From Patella vulgata (taxonomy: Eukaryota > Mollusca > Gastropoda > Patellidae): a DNA stretch of 64,000 nt. Under the pieces are notes generated by a model. It was given only the letters and a program-made list of their open reading frames with translations, did not search any database and was not told the origin of the DNA. A program made the translations under genes and the position numbers. The DNA lies in the NCBI RefSeq assembly GCF_932274485.2, contig NC_065879.2, forward strand, positions 17,224,591 through 17,288,590, given 5' to 3'. Of this stretch, positions 24,961 to 37,800 are shown one piece after another (position 1 is the stretch's first letter; the number at the start of each line of letters is the position of its first letter).

Positions 24961-27900
24961 TGAAATCTTTAATGTCATTGTAGATTACGGTATAACTTTT
25001 GCATAGCGACTTTTGCAAACTGTTAAACGAACAGGAACTTCACGAATACTTGGATTCGGAATATAAAATATTCGATGAAAGAGTTTGTAGTTTTCGTCAG
25101 CTCGTTGAAGAGTGGTTTCAACAACACAGAGATGTATATGTAACTCCTAACAACAGTGTTTCACGCACTAGTGGAAAATCATCACATCGTTCAAACACAA
25201 GCAAAATGTCTAATTTGTCTGCAGTTCGAATGAAACAGGAACAAGAAAGAGTTGAATTAATAGAACGGCAGATACTTTTCGAGAAAAAGCAGAAGTTAGA
25301 AATGGAGAAATTGAAGATGAGATAACGTGAAGAACAGGAAAATCACGTAAGGAAATTACGTCAAGAAAAGGAGAATCTGGCAATAAAATTGCGAGAAGAA
25401 CAAATGGAAATGGAGATTACGTGAAGAACAGGAAAATCACGTAAGGAAATTACGTCAAAGAAAAGGAGAATAAAATTGAGAGAAGAACAAATGGAAATGA
25501 ATTTTAAGATGACAGTCGCCGATGCTAAGACTAGCGTTCTAATTATAGAAGACAGAACAGTGAGCGAAGCCAGCTGCTCCAACGATCGATCGAACAGTAA
25601 GGGAAGCCAAGAATCGTGTCCCGAAAATAGACCAGCTTCACCTGTTAATCGCTACCACATGAACTCTTCGAATGACATTTATTGTAACCGTGCATATTTA
25701 CTCCCCATTGCCGATAATAATTTATATGCATATCCACAAAATCAGAAGGATGAATTAAATAATTCCAATTTCAGTTCATCGCATCAATTTGAAAAACGTG
25801 TACATTCTATAAAGAGGCCAACAATGAAAATAAAGAAATTTGGAGATAACCCTATTGAATCCAATAAATCATCTGTAAGAAGTCATGCTAGTAGCTTTGA
25901 TGATAAGGTGAACTATATGGAACATAATACGTATAGCCCTCCAAATAAAATTCTTTCTGGTTATAGTTATTTGTTACCAGAAACTGGCTATAAGTCCGCT
26001 ATGAAAGAACTTTGTTAAAGATATGGGCAGTCCGAAACTACTGCGTCAGACTTTATAAAAAAAAGGCACTACGAGATCATGTGAGATAGAACGCAGTGCT
26101 ACGAGACTTGTCAGTGCAAGCTTTGCTCAGACTCAGGATAGACGTGTTTTTTCGTTGCTCGGTCAAATTGGTCGAGTACATGCCAAGTTATTGAAGTGTT
26201 GTAATACAACTTTATCATTTATCCCACTGGAAATAGAATTAGATTAATTTTCAAGATTTTATGTTTGACGAGATGTCGGTAGCTACGGAAGTGGAAATTC
26301 CTTTCACCGAGCATACTACGGAAGCCGTAGCAAGTCCACGAAGTGTGAAGAAAATTTTGAACAAAAAGGAATCACAGGTAAAGTCGAGAACCAAAGGCGA
26401 TGTCAAACAAAATAAAAACTCTGGTTCGAAAGTTGTGGATAAGGTTAGTGCTCGTGCCAGCGCTACGACCACTAAAGCTGAGTTTTTGGACAATGAACAA
26501 GGAGTAGTTCGAAATTCTACAACGTCGACACTGTCGACAGAATCTACTACTAGTGATAAACTTAGTGCAGATTGTAAAAAATTCTCTAATATGAAACCTG
26601 AGGAGATGCCAACATTTGCGCGAAAGGAACGATTGGGTTTCGGATGCCTTAAGCACGGTCATCAAAGAGTAATGTGTTGGAAGAAATTGATCTGTACTCA
26701 ATGCAATGGGGAACATCCCACTGTTCTACATGACAAGTTTTCCTACACAGAGGAATGTCCAAGTAAATATCCAGTGTTAGATGAACCTTCAAACTCGGAA
26801 ACAAAGGTCAAGGCTTGCAGTGTAATGGAGACTGGAGAACACCAAATATGCACTATGCCTATACTTCAATGCAAATAGGTGTGGGACTGAGACAATAAAG
26901 ACATACGCTTTTCATGATCCAGGGAGTAGTGGTTTTTTTATTACTTATAACTTTTTATATCAATTAAGACTTGAAGGTAACAAATTTACCATTGATACAA
27001 TGGGAAGCAGTAAGTCTGTTACATCCAAAATGGTACATGGTTTGCAGGCCTATAGCATCAACCTTGATGATTTAATTAAGCTTCCCGTGTGTTATTCAAC
27101 TGACAAGATCCCAGTCGGTAAAGGCCATATTTCAACGACAGATGACGTTTCTATGTATTACCACCTAAGCGACATTGACATTCCAGAACTGGCTGGATTT
27201 CGAGGTTGCATTACTTATAGGAAATAACGTCCCAGAAGCCTTTGCTCCTAAAGCTATTAGAACTGGTCCACGGGGAACACTCCATGCGTCTAAAACGGTC
27301 CTTGGGTGGATATTGTGGAACGTTACGAAAGAGACTAACTGCTCAGTCAATAGTAGAATCGTTGTTAATCAGGTATTGGTTAACTCGATAATGGAAATGG
27401 TGAGGTTGAACGAACTTGAGAAGATAATTAAAAAGGCGATGAATATTGACTTTACTGAGCGTGCTATTGACGACCGTAAAGAAAACTCTATCTTAGACGA
27501 AACTTTCCTTAAGAAGGCGAAGAATTCTGTGAAAATGCTGGAAAATGGACATTATGAGATCGAACTTCCTTTCAAGTCGGATAACATTTTTAATGCCAAG
27601 GAACTTAAATATGGCCCGCAATAGATTAAATAGTCTTCGGAGAAAAATGGATCGTTGGTGTTTTTCTTAGATTTAGACAAAAAAATATTGCTCTATCTGC
27701 TGATATACAAGGAATTTTCCATCAAAGTAAGGTTCGTGAACAGGATCAAGAATCACTAAGATTCCTAGCAATAGGCAATTTGTAAGCACATTTTTATGGT
27801 TACTGACTCCCCATGTATTGCAACAACTGCCCTTAGAAAAACAGCTTCGGACAACAGTAATCTCTACGATAAATTGACTATAGAAACTGTAGAAAAAGGT

Positions 27901-28694
27901 TTCTATGTTGACGATCTGTTGACGCCTGTGCCAACAGTAGACATAGCTATAGAATTAGGGCACAATATGTGACTTATGTGAAAAGGGTGATTTTTTAACC
28001 TAATGAAATTTAACAGTGACAGCAAAGAAGTTCTGTCGACATTTCCTGTAGAAAAATTAGCAGAAAAAAACATTGATTTAGACTTTGATCAATTATCTAA
28101 AACAGAAGCTTTAGGGGTTCAGTGGAATGCTGAAAATGTTTGATGTTGTTAACCTGCGTTAACCTAACACAATGAGTGGGGTTCTATCCACAAGGTGTAG
28201 TGTGTTTGACCCACCTTGGATAATTGCGCCAGTACTTCTACAGGAAAAATTATTAATGCAGGAACTGTGGAGAAACCAGTGGAAGTAGGACAAACCATTA
28301 GAAGGACAACTATTGGACAGATGGTTAAAGTGGATAATTAAATCATTTTTTTTAGAAAGTTCGGAATTTGCGTATGGATCTGTATCATTTCTACGTATAC
28401 TATATAATATGGAGAGATAGAATGCAGATTTAGAAAGTTCGGATTTTGCGTATGGATCTGTATCATTTCTACGTATACAATATGACAATGGAGAAATAGA
28501 ATGCAGATTTATTATTGGAAAATCGTGTAACGCATCTTTAAAAATTGTTAGTTTGCCACAGAATATATGGCTCCTTGGACGTATTGAAAATGTTTTTGAA
28601 GAACTCGATGGACTTGTCAGGTCAGCAGAAGTGAAAACGAAAAATGTCATATTTAAGAGACCAATAACAATATTGTGGGTTTTTTTTTAGAAGC

Positions 28695-30313
28695 TCATAA
28701 TTCTGATCTGTAGAAAGAGAAATTGTTGAATCAGAATGTTCGAAAGATTCCTTTAAAAGATGTGTTTTAAGAACAACTGGCCGAAGAATTTGGCATTGGT
28801 ACAGACGATTTTGAAAAGAAAGGCAGAAATTCTTGATGGATACGAAGAAAATATAGATAGCGACAGGAAACGTCGCCGATGGAAGAATTAAACACTCTGA
28901 TGTGGGCGTGGTTTCAGCGTGTGCGTGGTAAAGATGTGTCGATCTCCGGTTCTATGCTTCGTGAAAAAGCTTTGCTATTCGCCAAAAAACTAAACATTCC
29001 GGAATCTGATTTTAAAGCATCGAATGGCTGGCTCTACAGATTTAGAGAAAGACACAACATTTCATTTTTCATGTAGATGACGTTGTGAAAGAATGGACCG
29101 ATAGGGTACCTGACATTGTCATTGGTTCCGAGGCCAGGATATCTACAGCATGGATGAGACAGGAGTGAATTATCGCGGTCTCCCTGCTAGAACGCTCTCT
29201 GTTCGTGGTGAAACTTGTTCCAGTGTCAAGAGATCAAAAGACAGACTTACTGTTATGCTTTGTGTCAACATGTTTGAAAAGCCCTTCATTATTTCTGGTC
29301 TGTCGGTTACGTGGAGATCCAATAAAAAAGCATGGATGACAGGATTTTTGTTTAAAAAATGGTTTCAGGATTTTAATCGAAAAATGAAGATAAACAAAAG
29401 AAACATTTTGTTATTTATGGACAATGCCCAGGGCCACCTGGATATGAAACTATATAATGTCAAGGTCGTGTTCCTGCCTGCCAACACAATATCTCAAAAC
29501 TCCAACCACTTGACCTGGGAATTATTAAAAGCTTCAAGTCCTATTACACTAAGAGGTTCATGAGATCTGTGCTAGCCAAAATTGATAATGACGACACGTT
29601 AATGTTTTAGATGCCGTTAGATACATGTATGTGGCAGAGTCGGTTAAAGACGTTAGCCGTCAAGTGTTCTAAAGTGTTTTAGGAAATGTGAAATTTTGAC
29701 AGATCCTGACAACATGGAAAGTGAGGATAAAGATGACAGGCCCCTAAGTGAACTAAGAGATCTAATGTCAATGACACGACTGGGGTTGAAAGAACTCATG
29801 ACAGTGGAGGAGTATCTTGAGATGGACAGCGACTTACCAGTTTGTGAAGAATTTGATGATGACTGGGAAACACATTTAATAGAAGAGGCCAAGAAATCAA
29901 AAGATGGTGAAATTTGTGTAAATGGGACTGATAGCAAGATGATATGAGGACAATGAAAATCAAATTTCACAAATAGAAGCATTCCAATATGTTAATAAAC
30001 TGAAGAACTTTTGTGCTTCAAAAAATCTAGAAAAACTTTTGGAACAGATGCAAGCATTTGAAACAGATTTAGAGGCCGAGTCAGTGAAGATTAAGTGTAG
30101 CAATACCCAGGCAACTCTTCTGAAATATTATAAATAGATCTACTGCTGTAAATGTATATATTATAAAGTACATGTCTATATAATTTACCTAACACTGTTG
30201 TCTGTTTTTCTTTGAAATTGCCTCAAGCATGCTCACTCAATAATGAGACCAACTCACTATTGAGACCACATCTAGACAGTCCCACAGATGGTCTTAATAG
30301 AGGGATTTCACTG
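28695..30313 (+). mobile_element. Tigger/pogo-type DNA transposon, 5'-incomplete
   Basis: Transposase remnant with a pogo-type order: a psq-like HTH (AEEFGIGT about 28.77 kb), a CENP-B HTH domain (28840-29070), DDE core and acidic C-terminal tail (to 30136). The right end at 30290-30313 is a typical Tigger terminus, TTAATAGAGGGATTTCACTG, followed by TA. No matching left terminus was found, so the 5' end is lost or too diverged. It sits inside the BEL/Pao remnant and is therefore younger than it. Confidence 0.8.
28879..30136 (+). pseudogene. Tigger transposase pseudogene (CENP-B HTH and DDE_1 domains)
   Basis: About 400 codons of a Tigger transposase in several frames. 28879-29073 encodes the CENP-B HTH (WFQRVRGKD, LNIPESDFKASNGWLYRF). 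29150-29540 encodes the DDE core, with the first acid in MDETG and the second in LLFMDNAQGH. The third acid (QPLDLGIIKSFK, about 29.5 kb) lies in a different frame from the first two, so at least one frameshift separates them, and a stop closes the HTH block. The C-terminal part (29696-29947 and beyond) is acidic and helical. The coding pattern is otherwise well preserved, indicating moderate age. Confidence 0.78.
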
Positions 30314-30522
30314 TACTTGGTTAGAAACATTTGTTCGAAAGATTACTTTATATGTATTTGATATAATTGGTTATAAAGATTTGTTAGAAAGAATTATTTT
30401 TGATTTGTATTATTTTAAATATTTTTTTTTTATATTATAGTTAGTAGGTGATGAAGCTGTCTTAAGTTATAGATGTTTTACTGTTGAAATGATGTTAAAA
30501 CTTGAATATTTTTGTGAGATAT

Positions 30523-30861
30523 CAATCTGATTAAAACACAGGACCTATTTCGTTTTTTATAGTTCAAAATTTCGTTTTACTTGACTTCAAAACACTAGGA
30601 TCTGGAAGAGTTGTTATATAACAGGCGTTCTAGTTAATATGAGGAATTAGCCAATGAAACGGTCTGTTACGGCGAGTTCTTGGCTTCTTTGCACGGAACT
30701 GTGAGTAAACCCCTAGAAACGTCAACACTGATTGATTAATTAATGTCTAATGTCATAGGGTCAAAAGCCGCTCGTACGACCCCCTGACACGACCATATAG
30801 TACACCTTGTCAGATCTTCATGTAGTGTAGGCCATCAAAAGTATAAATTTTAATCAGATTG
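30523..30861 (+). mobile_element. Family D MITE copy 3
   Basis: 339 bp, inverted ends intact. Flanked by a perfect 9-bp duplication GTGAGATAT (30514-30522 and 30862-30870). It split an older sequence that continues on either side and that is also found, unsplit, at 24481-24660. Confidence 0.85.
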
Positions 30862-31184
30862 GTGAGATATCAAATTTTTGGTGACTTTATGAGATGAAAA
30901 TATTGTAGTAACTGAACTTACAGCTGTAACCAAAATTAAAATTCGTAGATGTTATTGTATATCAAGTCCATTATTATAGAACGTCTGACAAGATCGGGAG
31001 GGTTGTTGACAAGTGTGATTTGTGTGTTTAATGATGATGGACAATACAATTGACTTGAATTCAAAACAGCACAAGGTGCAGCTCGATTTCAAAACTATAC
31101 AGTCATTCAGTGTTTAACGGTGACAAACTAGGCTAGGATTCACGACACCACAGGATCCAGCTACCTATCATGACTGTACAATCA

Positions 31185-31535
31185 TTGCATGGGATGCACG
31201 GCAACACCTCAGTGACAAGATTTCACAATAAATGCACCTCAACACCACAATGGCAAGATTCCACTGTCATTGCACAGGATGCATCTCGACACCACAATGG
31301 CAAGATTCCACAATCATTGCACCTCGACACCGTGATGACAAGATTCCACAATTAATGCACCATTATTTATTATTATGCACCTCGACACCACAATGACAAC
31401 ATTCCACAATCATTGCATGTGATGCAATGACAACATTCCACAATTAATGCACCTCAACACAACAATGACAAGATTACACAATCATTGCACGGGATGCACC
31501 CCGACACCACAATGAGAAGATTCCGTCATCATTTA
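31185..31535. repeat. Minisatellite downstream of GTF3C5
   Basis: Imperfect units on ACCACAATGGCAAGATTCCA and ATCATTGCAC, starting about 90 bases beyond the gene's poly(A) signal. Confidence 0.85.
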
Positions 31536-31621
31536 TCTATTAATTCTGTTCAGCAATCTCTTGTGATTGTTGTATTAAACATTGTGTCATGAATCTTTCT
31601 TCAACTTTAATAATTCATTAT

Positions 31622-31627
31622 TTTATT
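31622..31627 (-). terminator. Poly(A) signal of GTF3C5
   Basis: AATAAA on the minus strand about 24 bases after the TGA, in an AT-rich context. It is the first canonical hexamer and implies a very short 3' UTR. Confidence 0.6.
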
Positions 31628-31650
31628 TTCTCCAACAATAAACTTTATAT

Positions 31651-31823
31651 TCACACACAATCCATTAATTCTGAATTCGTATCATTTTCATCATCTTCCT
31701 CCATGCCCTCCCCATCCCCAGTATCATCACCCTGTTCCTCGCCCTCCCCGTCATCTTCTGATGCGGCCTCTAATAACTGTATTTCTCTCATCTTAGCGAC
31801 CACGTGTCTTGATCGTCTTGTAC
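31651..31823 (-). CDS. GTF3C5: GTF3C5 coding exon 9 with stop
   Basis: 173 nt including TGA. After a short basic start (TRRSRHVVAKMREIQ) it encodes the acidic C-terminal tail, rich in D, E and G, ending SELMDCV. An acidic tail of similar size closes the human protein. Confidence 0.92.
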
Positions 31824-34800
31824 CTGTTACAATAAAACAATAGATAGTTTTAAATAAATTTCAATCTGATTAAAATACAGATCCTATTTCGTTTCGTTTT
31901 TTATAGTTCAAAATTTTGTTTCATCTGTCTTGACTGTACTACACCAGGATATGGAAGAGTTGTTATATATCCTGCGTTTTGGATAACGTGAGGGATTATC
32001 CAATGACCATATTGAAGTTTAACTAGTTTCAATATTGAGAACACAATAATAACATCACTACCTGTATTTAAAACAGATCGTGTGACAATACTGATGTTAA
32101 ACTAATTTCAGTATTGAGAGCACTGTAATAACATCACTATATAAAACAGATCATGTGACTATAGTTGAAACGTTGCTCGATAATAAGCAGTAAATGTATT
32201 CCATTTCCAGTTCACTTAATAAATGACATTGAAACAATCTACTAAACCGTTAAAGGAGGCGAGTCTTTAACTCAATATCATGCACAGTCTTCGTCATTGA
32301 AAACACAACTTATTGGTCAATTTAAATCAACACAAAATGAAAATTTTAAAATTGGCACATGAATCGCATGCCAGAATGCTTTCAAGTGCCATTTGTAATG
32401 AAGCGACTTGATGAACGAGGCTAAACATACTCCACAGGAGAATACTACCGATGGAGACTGGAATAACCAGACCCCAAAGACTGCCATTCAATTTGGACTC
32501 TTCATGTATTTCACTGAACATTAACTGATTAGAAATTACACTAAAAACAGAAACGATTGAATGTAAATCAGTTTAAATACATGTACATTCATATTACATA
32601 TTATATGTGTTGCGACCCATTTTTGTCCTTTTGTAGGTGCCAAAGACTAGGGATTTAGCCACTTTAACAAAAAAATATATCCCATCTAGTAGTAGAGGAA
32701 AGGATGGGTTACAGATTCTCTACATGTTGGTATAACTTACCATCAGGTGGTAAAGGAAATGACGTTTTACAGATGATATTTTCTACATGTTGGTATAATA
32801 TATCTCTAGCTAATTCATAGAAATCTGGTATACACCATCCCTCCTTCTCAGTACAAACTGTTTCCTACAAACATAATCTCATTATAAATAATCAAACCTT
32901 ATTGCTACAAACAATAAACACAAAGACATTCATTGTTTGGTCAGTCAATCGTGATGAGGATAATAGACAATTTAGATTACCAGTACCTTCAAATATCTAG
33001 GTGGCAGGGATGTAATCTGTCTATGTTGTGCGATTGTGATTGTGTTCATGTATCTGGATCTGTTTGTGATTGTGATTGTGTTTGTGTATCTGGATCTGTT
33101 GTGTGATTGTGTTTGTGTATCTGGATCTTTTGAGAGATTGTGTTTGTGTATATGGATCTTTTGAGTGATTGTGTATCTGGATCTGGGGTGTGATTGTATT
33201 GCTATATCTCAGATTGTTTGCCACAATCCTATTTGACTTAAAGGATCATCACAATTTCTAACAAGAAAATATATGGATTGTTTATTTATTTGATGGTAAA
33301 ACATTGATTGGTGTCATGGATATGCTTACAATTTATCCAACACCTAGTACTACTACTTACTACTTACTGTAGTCACTCAATTTTGTTCTTCTCCTTCTAT
33401 TAATGTTAACGTTCGCTTCCACCGATGGTGATATCGCAGTTGTCTCATTTTTTTATGCTTAGCTCACATGCACGGGTATTTCCCAGAGTAAACGCACAAG
33501 GTTGAGATGGCACCCCTATCTCCAACCCACGTACACTCAGACCAGGGATCAAAAGCATGACAGCAAGCCAGAGGTGACCGGCCAGCTGGAGTTCGAAGTG
33601 CAACACTCTAGACCACTAGACCATCCCAGTCAAATTCATCTGCTGGGCTGGGTATTTAGGGTTAATTTAACAAGGTGAGTTTGAACTTACTTGATTATTA
33701 TTTTGATTAAGGAGGGTTTGAACTTTCTCATCTTCTATATCACACATCTGATAAAACATTTGACGATATGGTGGTAAAACATCGGGACGGAATCTGTATG
33801 TACTTTCCTATAAATAAATATATATTACTTTAATATTTGAACACAAGAATGATTTCATCTTAAAATCAATCAATAAAACTTAATTTTACTCAAACTGATA
33901 CAGTATAAACAACAGTACGATCAAAAATTATTTCTTGATCGAAGGTTCAAAGAGGTTTATATTCCTTGAACAAATTCCTGGAGAACATGTACACATGTGG
34001 TGTTTTTAACTGTCTGATAGGTTTAACACAATAATTTAAATGAGCTAATTCTTTAATCTTTGGCACCTAGAAATAGACACAAATGGGTTGCACTGCATAT
34101 AATAATGTAATATGGATGTATATAAACTGATTTACATTCAATTGTTTCTATTTTTACTGTAATTTCTAATCTGCGAAATATACGACGAATCCAAATTGAG
34201 TGGCATTTTTGGCGCCTGGTTACTCCAGTTTACATAGATAGTTTTCTCCCCTGGAATATGTTTAGCCTCGTTCACCGAGTCACATCATTACAAATCGCGT
34301 TCAAAAGCATCCTGGCTGCGAACCCTGTGCTCACTGTGTCTTAAATAATGGATATCAGAATCCCATCTTTTCACGGTAAGATAAGAACATCAATGTTGAT
34401 TTAAGTTGATACATAAGTTGTGACTGCAATGTCGATGACTGTGGATAGTATAGAGTTAAAGACTTGGCTACTTTAAATTAAATATGTTCATTGATATGAG
34501 GCCAATGAAGAGAGGAAAAGACAGGCAATATGTGGTCACAAACTTTTTTTCGTAAAACAATCCTTGTTGCTGAATTTTGTAACCTTTGAGGCCGTTTTAG
34601 CTGTTATTTGGTTCTTTCAGATAACGGACAATTACAGAAGTCAGAATAAGACACCATACAAGAGTTGCCGCAGCCAGACAGGCAAAAAAGCACCTTTAAC
34701 TGACAATGTCAGACACAGATTCAGGCTTTGTCTCGCACATTTTCTCTGGTGCCTGTCATTATGTCTAGCAGATATTTATGATTTTTTTCTGTTTTTATTA

Positions 34801-37800
34801 ATTTTTTTTATTTACATGTCTATCACAAAACTAAAAATGTCAGGTAAATATAAGCGAAATGAAATGGGGTTTAATGCCTACTGTTCAGCTCCGACTGGGC
34901 TAATGAAGGCAGACATATGCCATACAGTGTGCTATGAGGGACATTTTGCCTGGACAGCAGCGCTACAGCCAAGGGATCTTTTATGTCCAAGCCAATGTAT
35001 ATATGAGACTTCGTTTTTTTTTTTTTTGTCCCACCCAAACGGTTATACGCTGTCTCTTGCCAGGCTCTATGTACTGCACCACTGACAAGGAGAAAACAAG
35101 CCGGAAAATCATGATGAACTTTCTTGGCCAACGCAGGGATCATACATGGGACCACCAGGTTATTGAGCCAACATCTTACTCACTGATCCACCATACGAAT
35201 AAAATCATTATATCAAGGATGGGTGCAGCATTAAATGAACCCATACTTTCCAATGCTGTATTTTACAACCAAAATAAAATATTCTAATTACAATTCAACT
35301 CACAAGAAAAGCTGATGGTTCTTTTTTCTCGACCTCACTACCATCAAGATGTGCGGTTGATATCTGAGCTATGGTAGATCGTGGTTTATTAACAGTTGTG
35401 GGTAGAGAATAGCTATAACTACTTCGTTTATGACCAATAGGCATTCTATCACCAGCTCCCCCTGTACAGTAGAAATAATATCACTTAATTACAGGGAACA
35501 GTCAATAATTAATCTTTAAAATCTTAACCAGCCGCTGCCAGGCAGGATACGCCCACATTTTCCAGAGATGGATAGAGAACAAGCTAAGAAGAAAGTGATT
35601 TTTTCTACAATCAAGGGCCATAATTCAGGAAATTACAATTCGATATGTGCGAATATCAAAAGGAACCAAGATCTTTGGGTTATAAACTTACATTTCAAGT
35701 TTCAACAAAATCGGATAAAAATTGTGACCTCTATAGGGTCCACAACCTTGATATACCATATTTTTAAGCTATTTGAGATGAACGGCGGCCATTTTGTCTG
35801 TCAATTTTGGGCCGATTTTCACGAAATTCAAGCTCAGTCGTCCTTAGGGTGTAACGGTGATATAATAATACAGTTTTTTAAATCGGATAAAAGTTTTGAC
35901 CTCTATAGGGTCCACAAGCTAAAAACATGATTTTTCGTACAATCAGGGGCCATAATTCAGGCAGTTACGATCCGATATGCGCGAATATCGAAAGAAACTG
36001 AGATCTTTGGGTTATAAACTTACATTTCAAGTTTCAACAAAATCGGATAAAAATTGTGACCTCAATAGGGTCCACAAGCTAAAAACATGATTTTTCGTAC
36101 AAACAGGGGCCATAATCCATGAAGTTTCGATCCGATACATGCCAATATCGAAAGCAGCCGAGATCTTTTGGAGATAAACCTATATTTCAAGTTTCGTCAA
36201 AATCGGATAAGAATTGTGACCTGTAGAGTGTCCACAAACAAATTGTGGACAGACGGACAGGGGCGACGACAATATAAGTCCACATGAAAATGTGGTCGTA
36301 TAAAAAAAAACACAGCTTATGTTAGGAACATAACAATAGTAAGTGCGAGTGGGTCACACTACAAACAAAACAAAACTGACAAGGCAAACCTGCGAACAAG
36401 ACAAACTACATTGACATTGCCAGAAAGCCACATCAATACCGTTTGAAAATAAGTATTCTCTACCATTGTTTGAAATTACTACAATAATATAAATACTAAC
36501 TCTGTTTGCGTCTGAAATCTAACGTCTGGTATTTTTTAGCCGCTGGATCTTTCCGGGGATCGTATCCAAACTTCACCCACAAACTTCTCCACGGACCTGT
36601 CGTCATGAAATAGGATACAAGCGGTAAAACAAACTTGAGTCTTGCTAAGTATTTCTGATCTAGATGACATCGTAACCCATTCTTCGACCAGACAGGTCTC
36701 TTCTCAAATAACTGAAATACAGTATAATATTACACATCATTTATGACTGGGATTGGGTAAAGAGAGGTTACCAGGCAATGAAACATATGCCAAACATCCT
36801 CAAGGGTCATCACATATTGATTATTTTGTAGGTAATGGGAGCACTTATAAGACACTAAAATCTGATCAAGAATGACAATCAATTTAATTGGCTTCTAGTT
36901 CTTCCTGATGCTAACTTGTCTCATGAACATAAACATTGTGGATCAATGTCAAATCAATCGAAAAAAAACTTCAGCCCTGAGAGAGTCCACAAGTGTTATA
37001 AAAGTGATCAAAAGCAATAACTCGGACAGTAATTATCGGAAATCATTGAAAATTAATATGAATTTTTGTCTCATGAACAATTTGTGTCAATCGGAAAATA
37101 AATATTGTCTCTAGACTCTAGAGCATCCACAAGATTTTTAAGTTATCAAGGACCATAACTCTTGCAAAATTATTGGAAATCGTTAAAAATCAATAGGATT
37201 CTTTTACGCATGATGAATCTAACAATAAGTTGTAGTTTAAAGTTGTTAATTTAACAATTAGGTTTTTCAACGTTGTTAATTCAATAGAAAAGCATAGTTT
37301 AAACTTGTTAATTTAACAATAACATGAAGTTGAAAGTTTTTAATTTAGGAGTAAGGTCTAGTTTAATTTAACTAAAAGGTGTAGTTTAAAGTACCTCTTG
37401 TACGATTTGTTTGGCTTCACTGAGGTTTTTTATCTTACTGTGTAAAGCTGTACTAGCTCCTTCCATGGGTCCATTAGGGGTCGGATCATTATAACCTACA
37501 AATATGGTAAATATTGTTCTCTTTCTTCGGGCTGAAATAAAACAATCACCAGATGAAATCAAATCAATTAAATGTATGACTATGATACATAAAGGTCGAC
37601 ACAAGGCTTCTAGGAGTGAACAAATTTATGTGCATTAGAAATGACTGGTTAACAGACAATCTTACATCTAACTATTCCTTGATGTAAACTGTCAACGCTG
37701 AGAAACAAAATCAGTTAGATGTATATCTCAACATTGACCTACTGTGGACATGAAATGTTAATGAAGCAGTATGTAAGATTTACATAAAGAGCTGACTATA

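Larger units (their letters stand above)
24481..30975 (+). mobile_element. Fossil BEL/Pao LTR retrotransposon
   Basis: Old, broken copy with many breaks (roughly ten or more). Parts recognisable in order: a gag-like region with zinc-knuckle cysteines/histidines (about 25.0-26.9 kb), an aspartic protease/DUF1758 region (about 26.9-27.6 kb), reverse transcriptase with a YVDD box (about 27.6-28.1 kb), and later pol segments typical of BEL/Pao, including the C-terminal DUF5641-like domain (to about 28.69 kb). A shared sequence block at about 24481-24660 and, interrupted by a MITE, at 30465-30960 is best read as remnants of the end repeats. A Tigger transposon and a family D MITE lie inside. The divergence of the two end blocks suggests considerable age. 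Confidence 0.8.

Noticed and set aside
31589-31843. Serine- and proline-rich open frame on the plus strand
   Set aside because: Antisense shadow of the acidic tail exon of GTF3C5.
34564-35085. 173-codon plus frame in GTF3C5 intron 6
   Set aside because: Its second half is the antisense of a family B SINE and the first half has low-complexity hydrophobic runs; no support as a gene.
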